Positions 51,600-61,423 of a stretch of 64,000 nt of DNA are shown here, piece by piece. Position numbers and translations under genes: made by a program. The first letter of the stretch is position 1, and every line of letters begins with the position of its first letter. The notes under the pieces are model-generated. The model searched no databases, was not told where the DNA came from, and saw only the letters and a list, made by a program, of their open reading frames with translations. Source of the stretch: Streptomyces sp. NBC_00289 (GTDB taxonomy: Bacteria > Actinomycetota > Actinomycetes > Streptomycetales > Streptomycetaceae); contig NZ_CP108046.1 of assembly GCF_041435115.1 (NCBI RefSeq), positions 5,518,001 through 5,582,000 of the forward strand. The letters run 5' to 3'.

Positions 51600-52862
51600 G
51601 TGCATCGGCGAAGGACAGGAACGATCGCGGTGGTGTCCGCTCTGGGCATGACCGCGGTGCTCGGTGGCTGCGGACTCTCCGGCGGCTCCGACCAGGTCAC
51701 TCTGAAGCTGGTCGCCGCGGACTACGGCGACAGCGCGGCGAACAGTTCCGAGAAGTACTGGGCCAGGCTCGTCGGGGAGTACGAGGCCGGCCATCCGGAC
51801 GTGAAGGTCGACGTCAGCGTCTACTCCTGGAACGACGTGGACCGCAAGGTCCAGGAGATGGCCGACGCCGGCCGGGCCCCCGACATGGCGCAGATCGGCG
51901 CCTACGCCGACTACGCGGCCAAGGGCCTGCTCTACACGGCCGACGACCTGCTCTCCATCACCACGCAGGCCGACCTCGTCTCCCAGCTGGCCGCCGCGGG
52001 CCAGGTGAACAACGTGCAGTACGGCATGCCGTTCGCGTCCTCCACACGCCTGCTGTTCTACAACAAGAGCCTCTTCGCGAAGGCCGGCCTCACCCCGCCG
52101 AAGACGTGGGACGAGCTCGCCACCGACGCGGCGGCGCTCAAGGCGCAGGGCGTGAAGTACCCGTACGCGCTGCCGCTGGGCCCGGAGGAGGCCCAGGCCG
52201 AGACCATGCAGTGGCTGCTCAGCGGCGGAGGCGGCTACACCGACCAGCTCGGCACGTACCAGATCGACTCCAGCCAGAACGTCGACACCTTCACCTGGCT
52301 CAAGAACGACCTGGTCGGCAAGGGCCTGACCGGACCGGTCGCGCCCGGCAAGCTCGACCGCGCCACCGCCTTCGCCGCGTTCGCGAACGGCGAGGTGGGG
52401 ATGCTCAACGGACACCCCTCGCTGATGAAGAGCGCCGCCGCGAAGGGCGTGAAGTTCGGCATGGTGCCGATGCCCGGCGCCGACGGGCAGAGCAAGGTCG
52501 CGATGGGCGTCGCCGACTGGATGATGGCCTTCAAGAAGAACGGGCACGCCGAACAGGTCGGGGACTTCCTCGACTTCGTCTACAGCCGGAAGAACGTGCT
52601 CGCCTTCTCCCGCGAGTACGACCTGCTGCCGGTCACCAACTCCGCGTCCGAGGTCATGAGCGCGGCGAAGCGGGACGCGGACCTTAAGCCCTTCCTCACC
52701 GAACTCCCGCTCTCGGAACTCCCCCCGGTCGGCAAGACGTCCTGGGCCGGCGTCAGCGCGGACGTGAAGAAGGAGATCGGCCAGGCGGTCGCCCCGGGCG
52801 GCAGCCCCGCCGCGATCCTCAGCCGGCTCCAGGCGGCGTCGTCGTCGCAGACCACCGAGTAG
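51600..52862 (+). CDS. ABC sugar importer solute-binding lipoprotein
   Basis: A 420-residue protein from GTG 51600. The signal peptide ends MTAVLGGC (Cys near residue 23). The mature part is a type I CUT1 binding protein: EYEAGHPDVKVDVSVYSWND, PDMAQIGAYADYAAKGLL, YGMPFASSTRLLFYNKSLF (about 143-161), and GEVGMLNGHPSLMKSAAAKG. Under DasR control it is likely to bind GlcNAc, chitobiose or a related sugar. No permease or ATPase gene follows, so it must use permeases from another locus and MsiK. Confidence 0.91.
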   Translation: MHRRRTGTIAVVSALGMTAVLGGCGLSGGSDQVTLKLVAADYGDSAANSSEKYWARLVGEYEAGHPDVKVDVSVYSWNDVDRKVQEMADAGRAPDMAQIGAYADYAAKGLLYTADDLLSITTQADLVSQLAAAGQVNNVQYGMPFASSTRLLFYNKSLFAKAGLTPPKTWDELATDAAALKAQGVKYPYALPLGPEEAQAETMQWLLSGGGGYTDQLGTYQIDSSQNVDTFTWLKNDLVGKGLTGPVAPGKLDRATAFAAFANGEVGMLNGHPSLMKSAAAKGVKFGMVPMPGADGQSKVAMGVADWMMAFKKNGHAEQVGDFLDFVYSRKNVLAFSREYDLLPVTNSASEVMSAAKRDADLKPFLTELPLSELPPVGKTSWAGVSADVKKEIGQAVAPGGSPAAILSRLQAASSSQTTE

Positions 52863-52903
52863 CCGCTACCGCGCTGTCGGTGGCGGGGACTACGGTGCGG
52901 GAC

Positions 52904-53137
52904 ATGGAGCAGGAGCGGCTCGGCCGCCGCGAACAGGACGTCCTCGCGCTGGAACGCCGGGGCTTTCCCGGCCCCGGCGCGAAGGAGCGGGCGATACGCG
53001 AGGAGCTGGGACTCGCGCCGGTGCGCTACTACCAGCTGCTCAACGCGCTGCTGGACGATCCGCGGGCACTGGCGCACGACCCGGTGACGGTGAACCGGCT
53101 GCGACGCGTCCGGGACGCACGGCGCGCCGAACGCTGA
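52904..53137 (+). CDS. DUF3263 small helix-turn-helix-like protein
   Basis: A 77-residue protein with the DUF3263 pattern: RREQDVLALERRGFPGPGAK, REELGLAPVRYYQLLNALLD and a basic end RVRDARRAER. The central helices look like a DNA-binding helix-turn-helix. ATG 52904 (GGGGAC-type site further up) is favoured over GTG 52880. The family is almost confined to actinobacteria and its role is unknown. Genes of this family often sit beside otsB in Streptomyces, as here. Confidence 0.85.
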   Translation: MEQERLGRREQDVLALERRGFPGPGAKERAIREELGLAPVRYYQLLNALLDDPRALAHDPVTVNRLRRVRDARRAER

Positions 53138-53187
53138 GCCGGGGTCGGCGAAGAGTGCGTCGGCCACCTCGTGGATAGGGTCCTGTC

Positions 53188-54057
53188 ATGGGCAGCCACA
53201 AGGACTCCACGGACTCCACCGACCCCTTCCTCCTCCCCACGCCCTCGACCCGGCAGGGGCGGGACGGGCTCGCCGCTCTGGTGGCGCGGCCCGGGCGGGC
53301 GGTGATCGCGCTCGACTTCGACGGCACGCTCGCGCCGATCGTCGCGGACCCCGAGCAGGCCCGCGCCCACCCGGACGCGGTGCCCGCGCTCGCCCTCCTC
53401 GCCCCGAAGGTCGCCTCGGTGGCGGTGGTCACCGGCCGCCCGGCCGAGGTCGCCGTCCGGCACGGCGGCTTCGCCGGTGTCCCCGGCCTGGAGCACCTCG
53501 TCGTCCTCGGCCACTACGGCGCCGAGCGCTGGGACGCCGTCTCGGGCACCGTCACCGCCCCGCCCCCGCACCCGGGAGTCGCCGCCGTCCGTGCCGAACT
53601 GCCGGGGCTGCTGGACGCGGCCGGGGCCGGACAGGGCACCTGGATCGAGGAGAAGGGCCGGGCGGTGGCCGTCCACACCCGGCGCGCCGCCGATCCCCAG
53701 GCCACCTTCGAGGCCCTGCGCACACCCCTCGGCGGCCTGGCCGCCCGGCACGGCCTCATCGTGGAACCCGGCCGCCTGGTCCTCGAACTGCGCCCGCCGG
53801 GCATGGACAAGGGCGTGGCGCTGCTCGACCACGTCCGCGAGACCGGCGCGGCCTCGGTCCTCTACGCCGGCGACGACCTCGGCGACCTGCCCGCCTTCAC
53901 CGCCGTCGACAAACTCCGCTCCGACGGCACGCCGGGTCTGCTGGTGTGCAGCGGCAGCGACGAGGTGAGCGAGCTGCGGGAGCGGGCCGACCTGGTGGTG
54001 GACGGCCCTGCGGGGGTCGTGGAACTGCTGACCCGGCTCGCGGCTCAGCTGGGCTGA
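53188..54057 (+). CDS. otsB: Trehalose-6-phosphate phosphatase
   Basis: A 289-residue HAD phosphatase. It has the nucleophile motif ALDFDGTLAPI near 45 (both Asp), the second motif VVTGRPAEVA near 82, and the Mg-binding VLYAGDDLGDLPAF near 228. Length is normal for OtsB. It dephosphorylates trehalose-6-phosphate made by OtsA, yielding the main compatible solute and spore sugar. The last 13 bp overlap the 3' end of otsA on the other strand, so the pair is convergent rather than an operon. Confidence 0.93.
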   Translation: MGSHKDSTDSTDPFLLPTPSTRQGRDGLAALVARPGRAVIALDFDGTLAPIVADPEQARAHPDAVPALALLAPKVASVAVVTGRPAEVAVRHGGFAGVPGLEHLVVLGHYGAERWDAVSGTVTAPPPHPGVAAVRAELPGLLDAAGAGQGTWIEEKGRAVAVHTRRAADPQATFEALRTPLGGLAARHGLIVEPGRLVLELRPPGMDKGVALLDHVRETGAASVLYAGDDLGDLPAFTAVDKLRSDGTPGLLVCSGSDEVSELRERADLVVDGPAGVVELLTRLAAQLG

Positions 54058-55529
54058 GGCTCGTTCAGCGCGGTCAGCTGGTCCAGGAACCACCGGGCCG
54101 GCGGGAGCGCGGTGGCGGCCGCGGCGAGCCGCTTCGCGCGCTCGGCGCGCTCGCCCTGCGGCATGGTCAGCGCGGTGTGCAGTGCCCGGGCCGTCTCGAT
54201 CACGTCGTACGGGTTGACGACGATCGCGTCCTCCCCGAGCTCCTCGTACGCCCCCGCCTCCCGCGACAGCACCAGCGCGCATCCGTCGTCGGAGACGAGC
54301 GGCACCTCCTTCGCCACCAGGTTCATGCCGTCCCGGATGGGGTTCACCAGGGCCACGTCCGCCAGTCGGTAGGCGGCCAGCGACCGCGCGAAGTCGTCCT
54401 TGACGTGGAGGACGACCGGGGTCCAGCCGGGCGTCCCGTACGCGGAGTTGATCTCCTCGGCCACTCGCTGCACCTCGGCCGTGTAGTCCCGGTACACGGC
54501 GAGGTCCTGCCGCGACGGGTAGGCGAACGCCACGTGCGTCACGCGCTCGCGCCACTCGGGGTGGTCGTCGAGCAGCTGCCGGTAGGCCAGCAGGCCGCGC
54601 ACGATGTTCTTCGACAGTTCGGTGCGGTCGACGCGGACGATCGTCCTGCGCGGGCTGCCGTCCGGGGCCGTGCCGATCTCGCCCCGCAGCGCCGTGATCC
54701 GCTCCTCGACGTCCGCCTCGTGGGAGCGGGCGCGCAGGAACTCGGCGTCGGCGCCGAGGCCGTGGACACCGATCCGGGTCCGGCGGCCGGGCGTCCCGCC
54801 GCCGCCGTGCGTCAGGGCCCGCGGCCCCTGCTGCGGCCACTCCCGCCCGATGCTCTCGTCGACCGCCTGGGCGCACTCCGCGAAGGCGGTCGCCCACCGC
54901 CAGGTGAGGAAGCCCAGCTGGTCGGCTCCGAGCAGGCCCCACACCAGCTGGGCCCGGATGTCGTCGGGCAGGATGCGGAAGTACGCGTCCGGCGCCCACG
55001 GGGTGTGCGAGAAGTGCGCGATCCGCAGGTCGGGGCGCAGTTCGCGGAGCATTCCGGGCACCAGGCACAGGTGGTAGTCCTGCACCAGGACCGCCGCGCC
55101 CTCGGCCGCCTCCTGCGCCAGCGCCTCGGCGAAGGCGCGGTTGTACGCCTCGTACGACGCCCACTGGCGGCGGAACTCCGCGCCGAAGACCGGCTCCAGC
55201 GGGGTCTGGTACAGCATGTGGTGGACGAACCACAGCACCGAGTTGGCGATGCCGTTGTAGGCGTCGGCGTGTACGTCGGCCGGGATGTCCAGCATCCGTA
55301 CGCCGTGCTCCCCGACCCCGCGCCGGACCGCCTCGCGGTCGCCGTCACCGAGGGCGGAGCACACCCACAGGGCGCCCGCGTCGGGCCCGATCGCCGACAG
55401 GCCGGAGACCAGCCCGCCGCCGCCGCGCCTGGCGTGCAGCGAGCCGTCCTCCCGCACCTCGTAGGAGACCGGGCCGCGGTTGGACGCGACGAGTACCTGG
55501 GCGCCCTGAGCAGCGCGGGTGGAAGCCAT
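54045..55529 (-). CDS. otsA: Trehalose-6-phosphate synthase
   Basis: A 494-residue GT20 enzyme: VLVASNRGPVSYEVR (about 13-27), the acceptor region VLVQDYHLCLVPGMLRE near 150, the donor site IVRVDRTELSKNIVRGLLA (about 300-318), and VNPIRDGMNLVAKE near 400. It transfers glucose from UDP- or GDP-glucose to glucose-6-phosphate. ATG 55529 is chosen, and a TTG three codons upstream is less likely. It is tail-to-tail with otsB with a 13-bp overlap. Confidence 0.95.
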   Translation of the reverse strand: MASTRAAQGAQVLVASNRGPVSYEVREDGSLHARRGGGGLVSGLSAIGPDAGALWVCSALGDGDREAVRRGVGEHGVRMLDIPADVHADAYNGIANSVLWFVHHMLYQTPLEPVFGAEFRRQWASYEAYNRAFAEALAQEAAEGAAVLVQDYHLCLVPGMLRELRPDLRIAHFSHTPWAPDAYFRILPDDIRAQLVWGLLGADQLGFLTWRWATAFAECAQAVDESIGREWPQQGPRALTHGGGGTPGRRTRIGVHGLGADAEFLRARSHEADVEERITALRGEIGTAPDGSPRRTIVRVDRTELSKNIVRGLLAYRQLLDDHPEWRERVTHVAFAYPSRQDLAVYRDYTAEVQRVAEEINSAYGTPGWTPVVLHVKDDFARSLAAYRLADVALVNPIRDGMNLVAKEVPLVSDDGCALVLSREAGAYEELGEDAIVVNPYDVIETARALHTALTMPQGERAERAKRLAAAATALPPARWFLDQLTALNEPQPS

Positions 55530-55646
55530 ACGCCTCAACCTAGCCCGGCCCGGAAACGCTCAAACGTGCGGTCGGGTCTGCGGCCGGTCCGCGGGGCCGT
55601 ATACGGAGTGTCCCGGTCCGCGCCACGGCCCCCGTCCCCGGCCTGG

Positions 55647-56591
55647 TCAGGCCACCTTTCGGGTGGCGTACTCGGCGATCTCCACCATCGGCGGCCGCTC
55701 CTCCGTGTCCACGGAGTAGGTACGCGGCTCGAATCCGTCCTCGCCCCGCTCGAACTGGGTGAGGGAGGGGCGGATCAGGTGGCCGCGGGCCAGCCGCAGC
55801 TGGGCCGTGCGGTAGATCGCGGCGGCCATCCGGCCCAGGGCCTGGCCGTCCTGGTGGCGATGCTTGCGCACGCCCACGTCGACCTGGGCCAGCGCGTCGA
55901 GCCCGACCAGGTGCAGGGCGTCGACCAGCATGCCCAGCTCCACGCCGTAGCCGACCGGGAAGGGCAGCTGTTCCAGGAGGGAGCGGCGGGCCGCGTACTC
56001 GCCGCCGAGCGGCTGTACGAAACCGGCCAGCTGGGGCCAGTGCATGTTCAGCAGCGGGCGGGCCATCAGTTCGGTGACCCGGCCGCCCTGGCCGGCCCGG
56101 CCGCCGAGCGGACGGTCGTACATGGCCTTGACCAGGTCGACGCCGGGATCGGTGAGCAGCGGCCCCACGATGCCGGAGACGAAGTCGGAGGAGAACTCCT
56201 TCAGGTCCGCGTCGATGAAGCAGACGATGTCCCCGCTGGTCACCAGGAGCGAGCGCCACAGGACCTCGCCCTTGCCCGGCACGGGCGGGATGTGCGGCAG
56301 GATGTCGTCGCGGTGGACGACCCGGGCGCCGGCCGCGGCGGCCACCTCGGAGGTGCGGTCGGTGGACCCCGAGTCGACGACGACTATCTCGTCGACGAGC
56401 GGGACCTGGTGCATGAGGTCGTGACGGATCACGGCGACGATGTCACCGACCGTCTCCTCCTCGTTGAGCGCGGGCAGTACGACGGAGACCGTCTGGCCCG
56501 TCATGCGCTTCGCGGCCAGGATCTTGTGCAGCGGGCGACTGGTCACGGACCAGGAGCGGGTGCTCAGCCAGCGCTCGACTTCTTCCAGCAC
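55647..56591 (-). CDS. gpgS: Glucosyl-3-phosphoglycerate synthase
   Basis: A 314-residue GT81 enzyme. It has VVLPALNEEETVGDIV near 37, EIVVVDSGSTDRTSEVA near 68, the metal-binding IVCFIDADLKEF (Asp-Ala-Asp near 128), PLGGRAGQGGRVTELMARPL near 160, and AGFVQPLGGEYAARRSLLE near 188. These match actinobacterial GpgS, which makes glucosyl-3-phosphoglycerate from UDP-glucose, the first step to glucosylglycerate and methylglucose polysaccharides. GTG 56591. It lies next to otsA in a small carbohydrate-solute cluster. Confidence 0.92.
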   Translation of the reverse strand: MLEEVERWLSTRSWSVTSRPLHKILAAKRMTGQTVSVVLPALNEEETVGDIVAVIRHDLMHQVPLVDEIVVVDSGSTDRTSEVAAAAGARVVHRDDILPHIPPVPGKGEVLWRSLLVTSGDIVCFIDADLKEFSSDFVSGIVGPLLTDPGVDLVKAMYDRPLGGRAGQGGRVTELMARPLLNMHWPQLAGFVQPLGGEYAARRSLLEQLPFPVGYGVELGMLVDALHLVGLDALAQVDVGVRKHRHQDGQALGRMAAAIYRTAQLRLARGHLIRPSLTQFERGEDGFEPRTYSVDTEERPPMVEIAEYATRKVA

Positions 56592-56753
56592 AGTGCGCGG
56601 CTCCTCTGCGTTCTCTCGGCGAGTCTGTGATCAGCTGTGATCCATCTCGCGGTTCGGACGGCTATCTCAACTGTCCTGGCCTTCGGTTACAGTCTTGAAC
56701 AACGCTGATGACCATCGCATGTCGGGGGTCGTTGCGTGGACAACTAAATACCG

Positions 56754-56904
56754 CTCATCCAGAGGGGCAGAGGGATACGGCCCGTTGAAGCCCCGGCAAC
56801 CCTCCAGCCGGTCTCGTCGATCACTGTTGATCATTACGCGAGGCTCCCGGCTAGGGAAGGTGCCAAATCCGTCTTACGGCGAGATGCGTCGTGAGGAAGA
56901 TGAG
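56754..56904 (+). promoter_or_regulatory. SAM-I (S-box) riboswitch
   Basis: CTCATC (56754-56759) pairs with GATGAG (56899-56904) as P1. Inside are the conserved AGAGGGGCAGAGGGA start, CCCGTTGAAGCCCCGGCAACC (interrupted here for length) and GGTGCCAAATCC core of S-box aptamers, with a variable P3/P4 region between. The 3' side of P1 is 17 bases from the next start codon, and its AGGAAAGGG adjoins P1, so control of translation initiation is plausible. Confidence 0.9.
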
Positions 56905-56921
56905 GAAAGGGCCTCGCCTCC

Positions 56922-58205
56922 ATGGCTGTGCAGACTGTTGCAAGCACCACCGACTCCGTAGACCTCGGCCCCGCCGCGGCGCTCTCCTGCCGCGAATGCG
57001 GCCACCGCGTGCCCCTCGGCCCGGTCTTCGCCTGCGAGGAGTGTTTCGGCCCGCTCGAGATCGCCTACGACTTCTCGGCCTACGACACCGAGGAACTCCG
57101 CAAGCGTATCGAGGCGGGCCCCGCGAACATCTGGCGCTACGCGCCGCTGCTGCCCGTCCCGGCCGACGTGGCGGACAAGCCCAACATCAACCCCGGCTGG
57201 ACCAAGCTCGTCCAGGCCGACAACCTGGCCCGCGAGCTGGGCGTCGACGCCGGCAAGCTCTTCGTCAAGGACGACTCCGGCAACCCGACGCACTCCTTCA
57301 AGGACCGTGTCGTCGCGCAGGCCATCGAGGCCGCCCGCGCCTTCGGCTTCACCACCCTCTCCTGCTCCTCCACGGGCAACCTGGCCGGCGCGGTCGGCGC
57401 CGCCGCCGCCCGGGCCGGCTTCCGCTCCTGCGTGTTCATCCCGCACGACCTGGAGCAGGGCAAGGTCGTCATGGCCGCGATCTACGGCGGGGAGCTCGTC
57501 GGCATCGAGGGCAACTACGACGATGTGAACCGCTTCTGCTCCGAGCTGATCGGCGACCCGGCCGGTGAGGGCTGGGGCTTCGTCAACGTCAACCTGCGGC
57601 CGTACTACGCCGAGGGCTCCAAGACGCTGGCGTACGAGATCTGCGAGCAGCTCGGCTGGCGGCTGCCGGACCAGCTGGTCGTGCCGATCGCCTCCGGCTC
57701 CCAGCTCACGAAGATCGACAAGGGTCTGCAGGAACTGATCAAGCTCGGGCTCGTCGAGGACAGGCCGTACAGGATCTTCGGCGCGCAGGCGGAGGGCTGT
57801 TCCCCGGTGTCGGTCGCCTACAAGGCCGGCCACGACGTCGTCCGACCGCAGAAGCCGGACACCATCGCCAAGTCGCTGGCCATCGGCAACCCGGCCGACG
57901 GGCCGTACGTCCTGGACATCGCGCGCCGCACGGGCGGTGCGGTGGAGGACGTCGACGACGAGCAGATCGTGGACGCGATCCGGCTGCTCGCGCGGACCGA
58001 GGGCATCTTCGCCGAGACGGCGGGTGGCGTGACGGTGGGTGTCACGAAGAAGCTGATCGAGAACGGTCTTCTCGACCCGACGCTGACGACGGTCGTCCTG
58101 AACACCGGTGACGGTCTGAAGACGCTGGACGCCGTGGCCGGTACGGGGCTGACGGCGACCATCCGTCCGAGCCTGGAGTCGTTCCGGGACGCCGGTCTCG
58201 CCTGA
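56922..58205 (+). CDS. Threonine synthase-fold PLP enzyme, candidate homocysteine synthase MetM
   Basis: A 427-residue fold-type II PLP enzyme. An N-terminal zinc-ribbon-like CRECGHRVPLG and CEECFGPLEIAYDF (about 23-50) is followed by the PLP lysine in DDSGNPTHSFKDRVV (about 117-131), SCSSTGNLAGAVGAAAARAG (phosphate-binding loop), and VVPIASGSQLTKIDKG. Simple annotation would be threonine synthase. However, a SAM riboswitch sits upstream and a diglycine-ending sulfur carrier lies 62 bp downstream, and threonine synthase control by SAM makes little sense. I recall recent reports of ThrC-like enzymes in Streptomyces that make homocysteine from O-phosphohomoserine and a carrier thiocarboxylate, which fits better. 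Confidence 0.85.
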   Translation: MAVQTVASTTDSVDLGPAAALSCRECGHRVPLGPVFACEECFGPLEIAYDFSAYDTEELRKRIEAGPANIWRYAPLLPVPADVADKPNINPGWTKLVQADNLARELGVDAGKLFVKDDSGNPTHSFKDRVVAQAIEAARAFGFTTLSCSSTGNLAGAVGAAAARAGFRSCVFIPHDLEQGKVVMAAIYGGELVGIEGNYDDVNRFCSELIGDPAGEGWGFVNVNLRPYYAEGSKTLAYEICEQLGWRLPDQLVVPIASGSQLTKIDKGLQELIKLGLVEDRPYRIFGAQAEGCSPVSVAYKAGHDVVRPQKPDTIAKSLAIGNPADGPYVLDIARRTGGAVEDVDDEQIVDAIRLLARTEGIFAETAGGVTVGVTKKLIENGLLDPTLTTVVLNTGDGLKTLDAVAGTGLTATIRPSLESFRDAGLA

Positions 58206-58267
58206 ACCGTCGTTCCTCCCCGCGTCCCTTCGGGGCGCCCACCTGACATGACCGGAGGCCACACCGC

Positions 58268-58543
58268 ATGAGCGTCAACGTCCGCATCCCCACCATCCTC
58301 CGCACCTACACGGGCGGCAAGGCCGAGGTGGCGGCCGAGGGCGCCACCCTCGGCGAGGTCATCACCGACCTGGAGAAGAACCACGCCGGTATCGCCGCCC
58401 GGGTCCTCGACGACCAGGGCAAGCTGCGCCGCTTCGTCAACGTGTACGTCAACGACGACGACGTGCGCTTCGAGCAGGGCCTGGAGACGGCGACTCCGGA
58501 CGGGGCGGGCGTGTCGATCATCCCGGCCGTGGCCGGTGGCTGA
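58268..58543 (+). CDS. MoaD/ThiS-family sulfur carrier protein
   Basis: A 91-residue ubiquitin-like beta-grasp protein beginning MSVNVRIPTILRTYTGGKAE and ending SIIPAVAGG. The exposed C-terminal Gly-Gly is the site of adenylation and thiocarboxylation. The FVNVYVNDDDVRFEQGLET strand is typical of CysO/MoaD. It lies in one operon with the PLP enzyme and the S-box leader, so its sulfur probably goes to homocysteine/methionine rather than molybdopterin or thiamine. No activating E1-like (MoeB) or JAMM protease gene is adjacent. GGAGG lies before ATG 58268. Confidence 0.92.
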   Translation: MSVNVRIPTILRTYTGGKAEVAAEGATLGEVITDLEKNHAGIAARVLDDQGKLRRFVNVYVNDDDVRFEQGLETATPDGAGVSIIPAVAGG

Positions 58544-58554
58544 CCGGAGGGATA

Positions 58555-58579
58555 ATTACCCTCGGTAATGCCGATTACC
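58555..58579. promoter_or_regulatory. ATTACC/GGTAAT inverted and direct repeat
   Basis: ATTACC (58555-58560), GGTAAT (58564-58569) and ATTACC (58574-58579) form an inverted repeat plus a third copy, 12 bp after the sulfur carrier stop. AT-rich against its surroundings. It may be an operator or part of the downstream terminator structure. Confidence 0.35.
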
Positions 58580-58592
58580 AAGAGTTCACCTG

Positions 58593-58627
58593 ATTGCCCC
58601 CTCCGCGAGAGAAGCGGAGGGGGCAAT
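58593..58627 (+). terminator. Terminator of the PLP enzyme/sulfur carrier operon
   Basis: ATTGCCCCCTCCGC (58593-58606) and GCGGAGGGGGCAAT (58614-58627) are perfect 14-bp arms around GAGAGAA, followed by TCTGTAT. Confidence 0.85.
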
Positions 58628-58984
58628 TCTGTATGGTTGAGCGCGGTACAGTTGGGGAACCCGCGGTCATCCGCATGACGGACGCATATGAGTTCAGGCT
58701 CCGCATGCGATGAGAAATGGCCAAAGTGTGCGGGCCTTTTGAGTCATTCGCTCCTTTTATGGAGCCCGACTTGACCCGAATTCGGGTGAATTCTCCGTAC
58801 ATTCCCGACCGGTCGTGCCCTGAATTCTCGTCCGATTGACCTGTTGCAGAGGGCAGTTGGGCAGATACATTCGGCCGCGGTCGACGCGTTCCGGCGCACG
58901 CCCCCGTCCATGTGGGGGGGTGAGGTCTGACCCGGATCCGCGAAGTGCGGGTCTGTGCAAGGGCCAGTAATAGGGGAGTTAGGC
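58628..58984. other. Long, AT-richer upstream region of the cold-shock gene
   Basis: 357 bp with no ORF of normal codon usage. Base composition is clearly less GC-rich than the genes, with runs such as GGGCCTTTTGAGTC and CTCCTTTTATGG. Cold-shock genes typically have long structured 5' leaders, and this region is the right size. I did not find a convincing complete promoter. Confidence 0.45.
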
Positions 58985-59191
58985 ATGGCTCAGGGCACCG
59001 TCAAGTGGTTCAACGCGGAGAAGGGGTACGGCTTCATCGCGGTCGACGGTGGTGCGGATGTTTTCGTCCACTACAGCGCGATTCAGATGGACGGTTACCG
59101 CACCCTGGAAGAGGGTCAGCGGGTCGATTTCGAGATCTCGCAAGGCCAGAAGGGGCCGCAGGCGGACATGGTCCGACTGGCGACCGGCTGA
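58985..59191 (+). CDS. cspA: Cold-shock protein (CspA family)
   Basis: A 68-residue single OB-fold protein. RNP1 lies in [12 protein letters not shown] (residues 12-23) and RNP2 in [10 protein letters not shown] (25-34). It begins [14 protein letters not shown] as usual. RNP-2 has the standard VFVHY. It binds single-stranded RNA/DNA as an RNA chaperone. GGGGAG lies before ATG 58985. It sits between the sulfur-carrier operon and groEL2, the order I recall from S. coelicolor. Confidence 0.96.
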   Translation: MAQGTVKWFNAEKGYGFIAVDGGADVFVHYSAIQMDGYRTLEEGQRVDFEISQGQKGPQADMVRLATG

Positions 59192-59235
59192 AGCACGCGC
59201 CGACTGACAGCGTCGTTCTTCTGTTCTTCTTCGGA

Positions 59236-59273
59236 GGGCTCGTATCCCATGGGGAGTCATGGGTTACGAGCCC
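59236..59273 (+). terminator. Terminator after cspA
   Basis: GGGCTCGTATCCCATG (59236-59251) pairs with CATGGGTTACGAGCCC (59258-59273) with a single mismatch and a 6-base loop. Confidence 0.78.
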
Positions 59274-59366
59274 TTCGGCGTGTCCGGGATCCGTCGCGGA
59301 CACGCCCGTGACCTGCCGGGGGCGTGTTCGCGCACCGCTGAGCGCCCCCTCGATCCCGGGCAGGCG

Positions 59367-59393
59367 CTTGCACTCGGCATGGGCGAGTGCTAA
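59367..59393. promoter_or_regulatory. CIRCE element 1 overlapping the groEL2 promoter
   Basis: CTTGCACTC-N9-GAGTGCTAA keeps 7 of 9 left-arm bases and the whole right arm of CIRCE. TTGCAC (59368-59373) and TAATCA (59391-59396), 17 bp apart, make a good -35/-10 pair inside it, so HrcA binding would block RNA polymerase. Confidence 0.85.
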
Positions 59394-59402
59394 TCATTGG
59401 CG

Positions 59403-59429
59403 TTAGCACTCTCCAGGTGAGAGTGACAA
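59403..59429. promoter_or_regulatory. CIRCE element 2
   Basis: TTAGCACTC-N9-GAGTGACAA has a perfect left arm and 7 of 9 bases of the right arm. It lies in the transcribed leader of groEL2, 10 bp after element 1. Confidence 0.85.
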
Positions 59430-59447
59430 CTAGGACCGGGTCGGTGA

Positions 59448-61181
<1,734 letters not shown>

Positions 61182-61210
61182 GCCTGACGGCTCGGACCCG
61201 GTCCGCTCGT

Positions 61211-61254
61211 ACCGAGGGCGGCACTCCCTGGAGACAGGGGGTGCCGCCCTCGGT
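61211..61254 (+). terminator. Terminator after groEL2
   Basis: ACCGAGGGCGGCAC (61211-61224) and GTGCCGCCCTCGGT (61241-61254) form a 14-bp perfect stem with a 16-base loop, 30 bp past the stop codon. Confidence 0.8.
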
Positions 61255-61349
61255 CGTGTCCGGGATCACAGGGCTGATCCCGCGGGCGGCGGAATGGGGG
61301 CGGGGACCCGGAAGTTGACGTTGACGCGCACTCAATGCATGTGCACATA

Positions 61350-61392
61350 CCGTTCGGTTCACCACACGGCAAACCGTTCGGTTCACCACACG
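61350..61392 (+). promoter_or_regulatory. Two direct 19-bp repeats with ACCGTTCGGT cores
   Basis: CCGTTCGGTTCACCACACG occurs at 61350-61368 and again at 61374-61392. Each copy holds the near-palindrome ACCG-TT-CGGT. The 24-bp spacing is about two helical turns. They lie just upstream of the Old Yellow Enzyme gene, and the form resembles operators of TetR-family regulators. No TetR gene is in view. Confidence 0.6.
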
Positions 61393-61423
61393 TCAGCAGC
61401 ACCCACCACCAGGAGCCCTCCAC

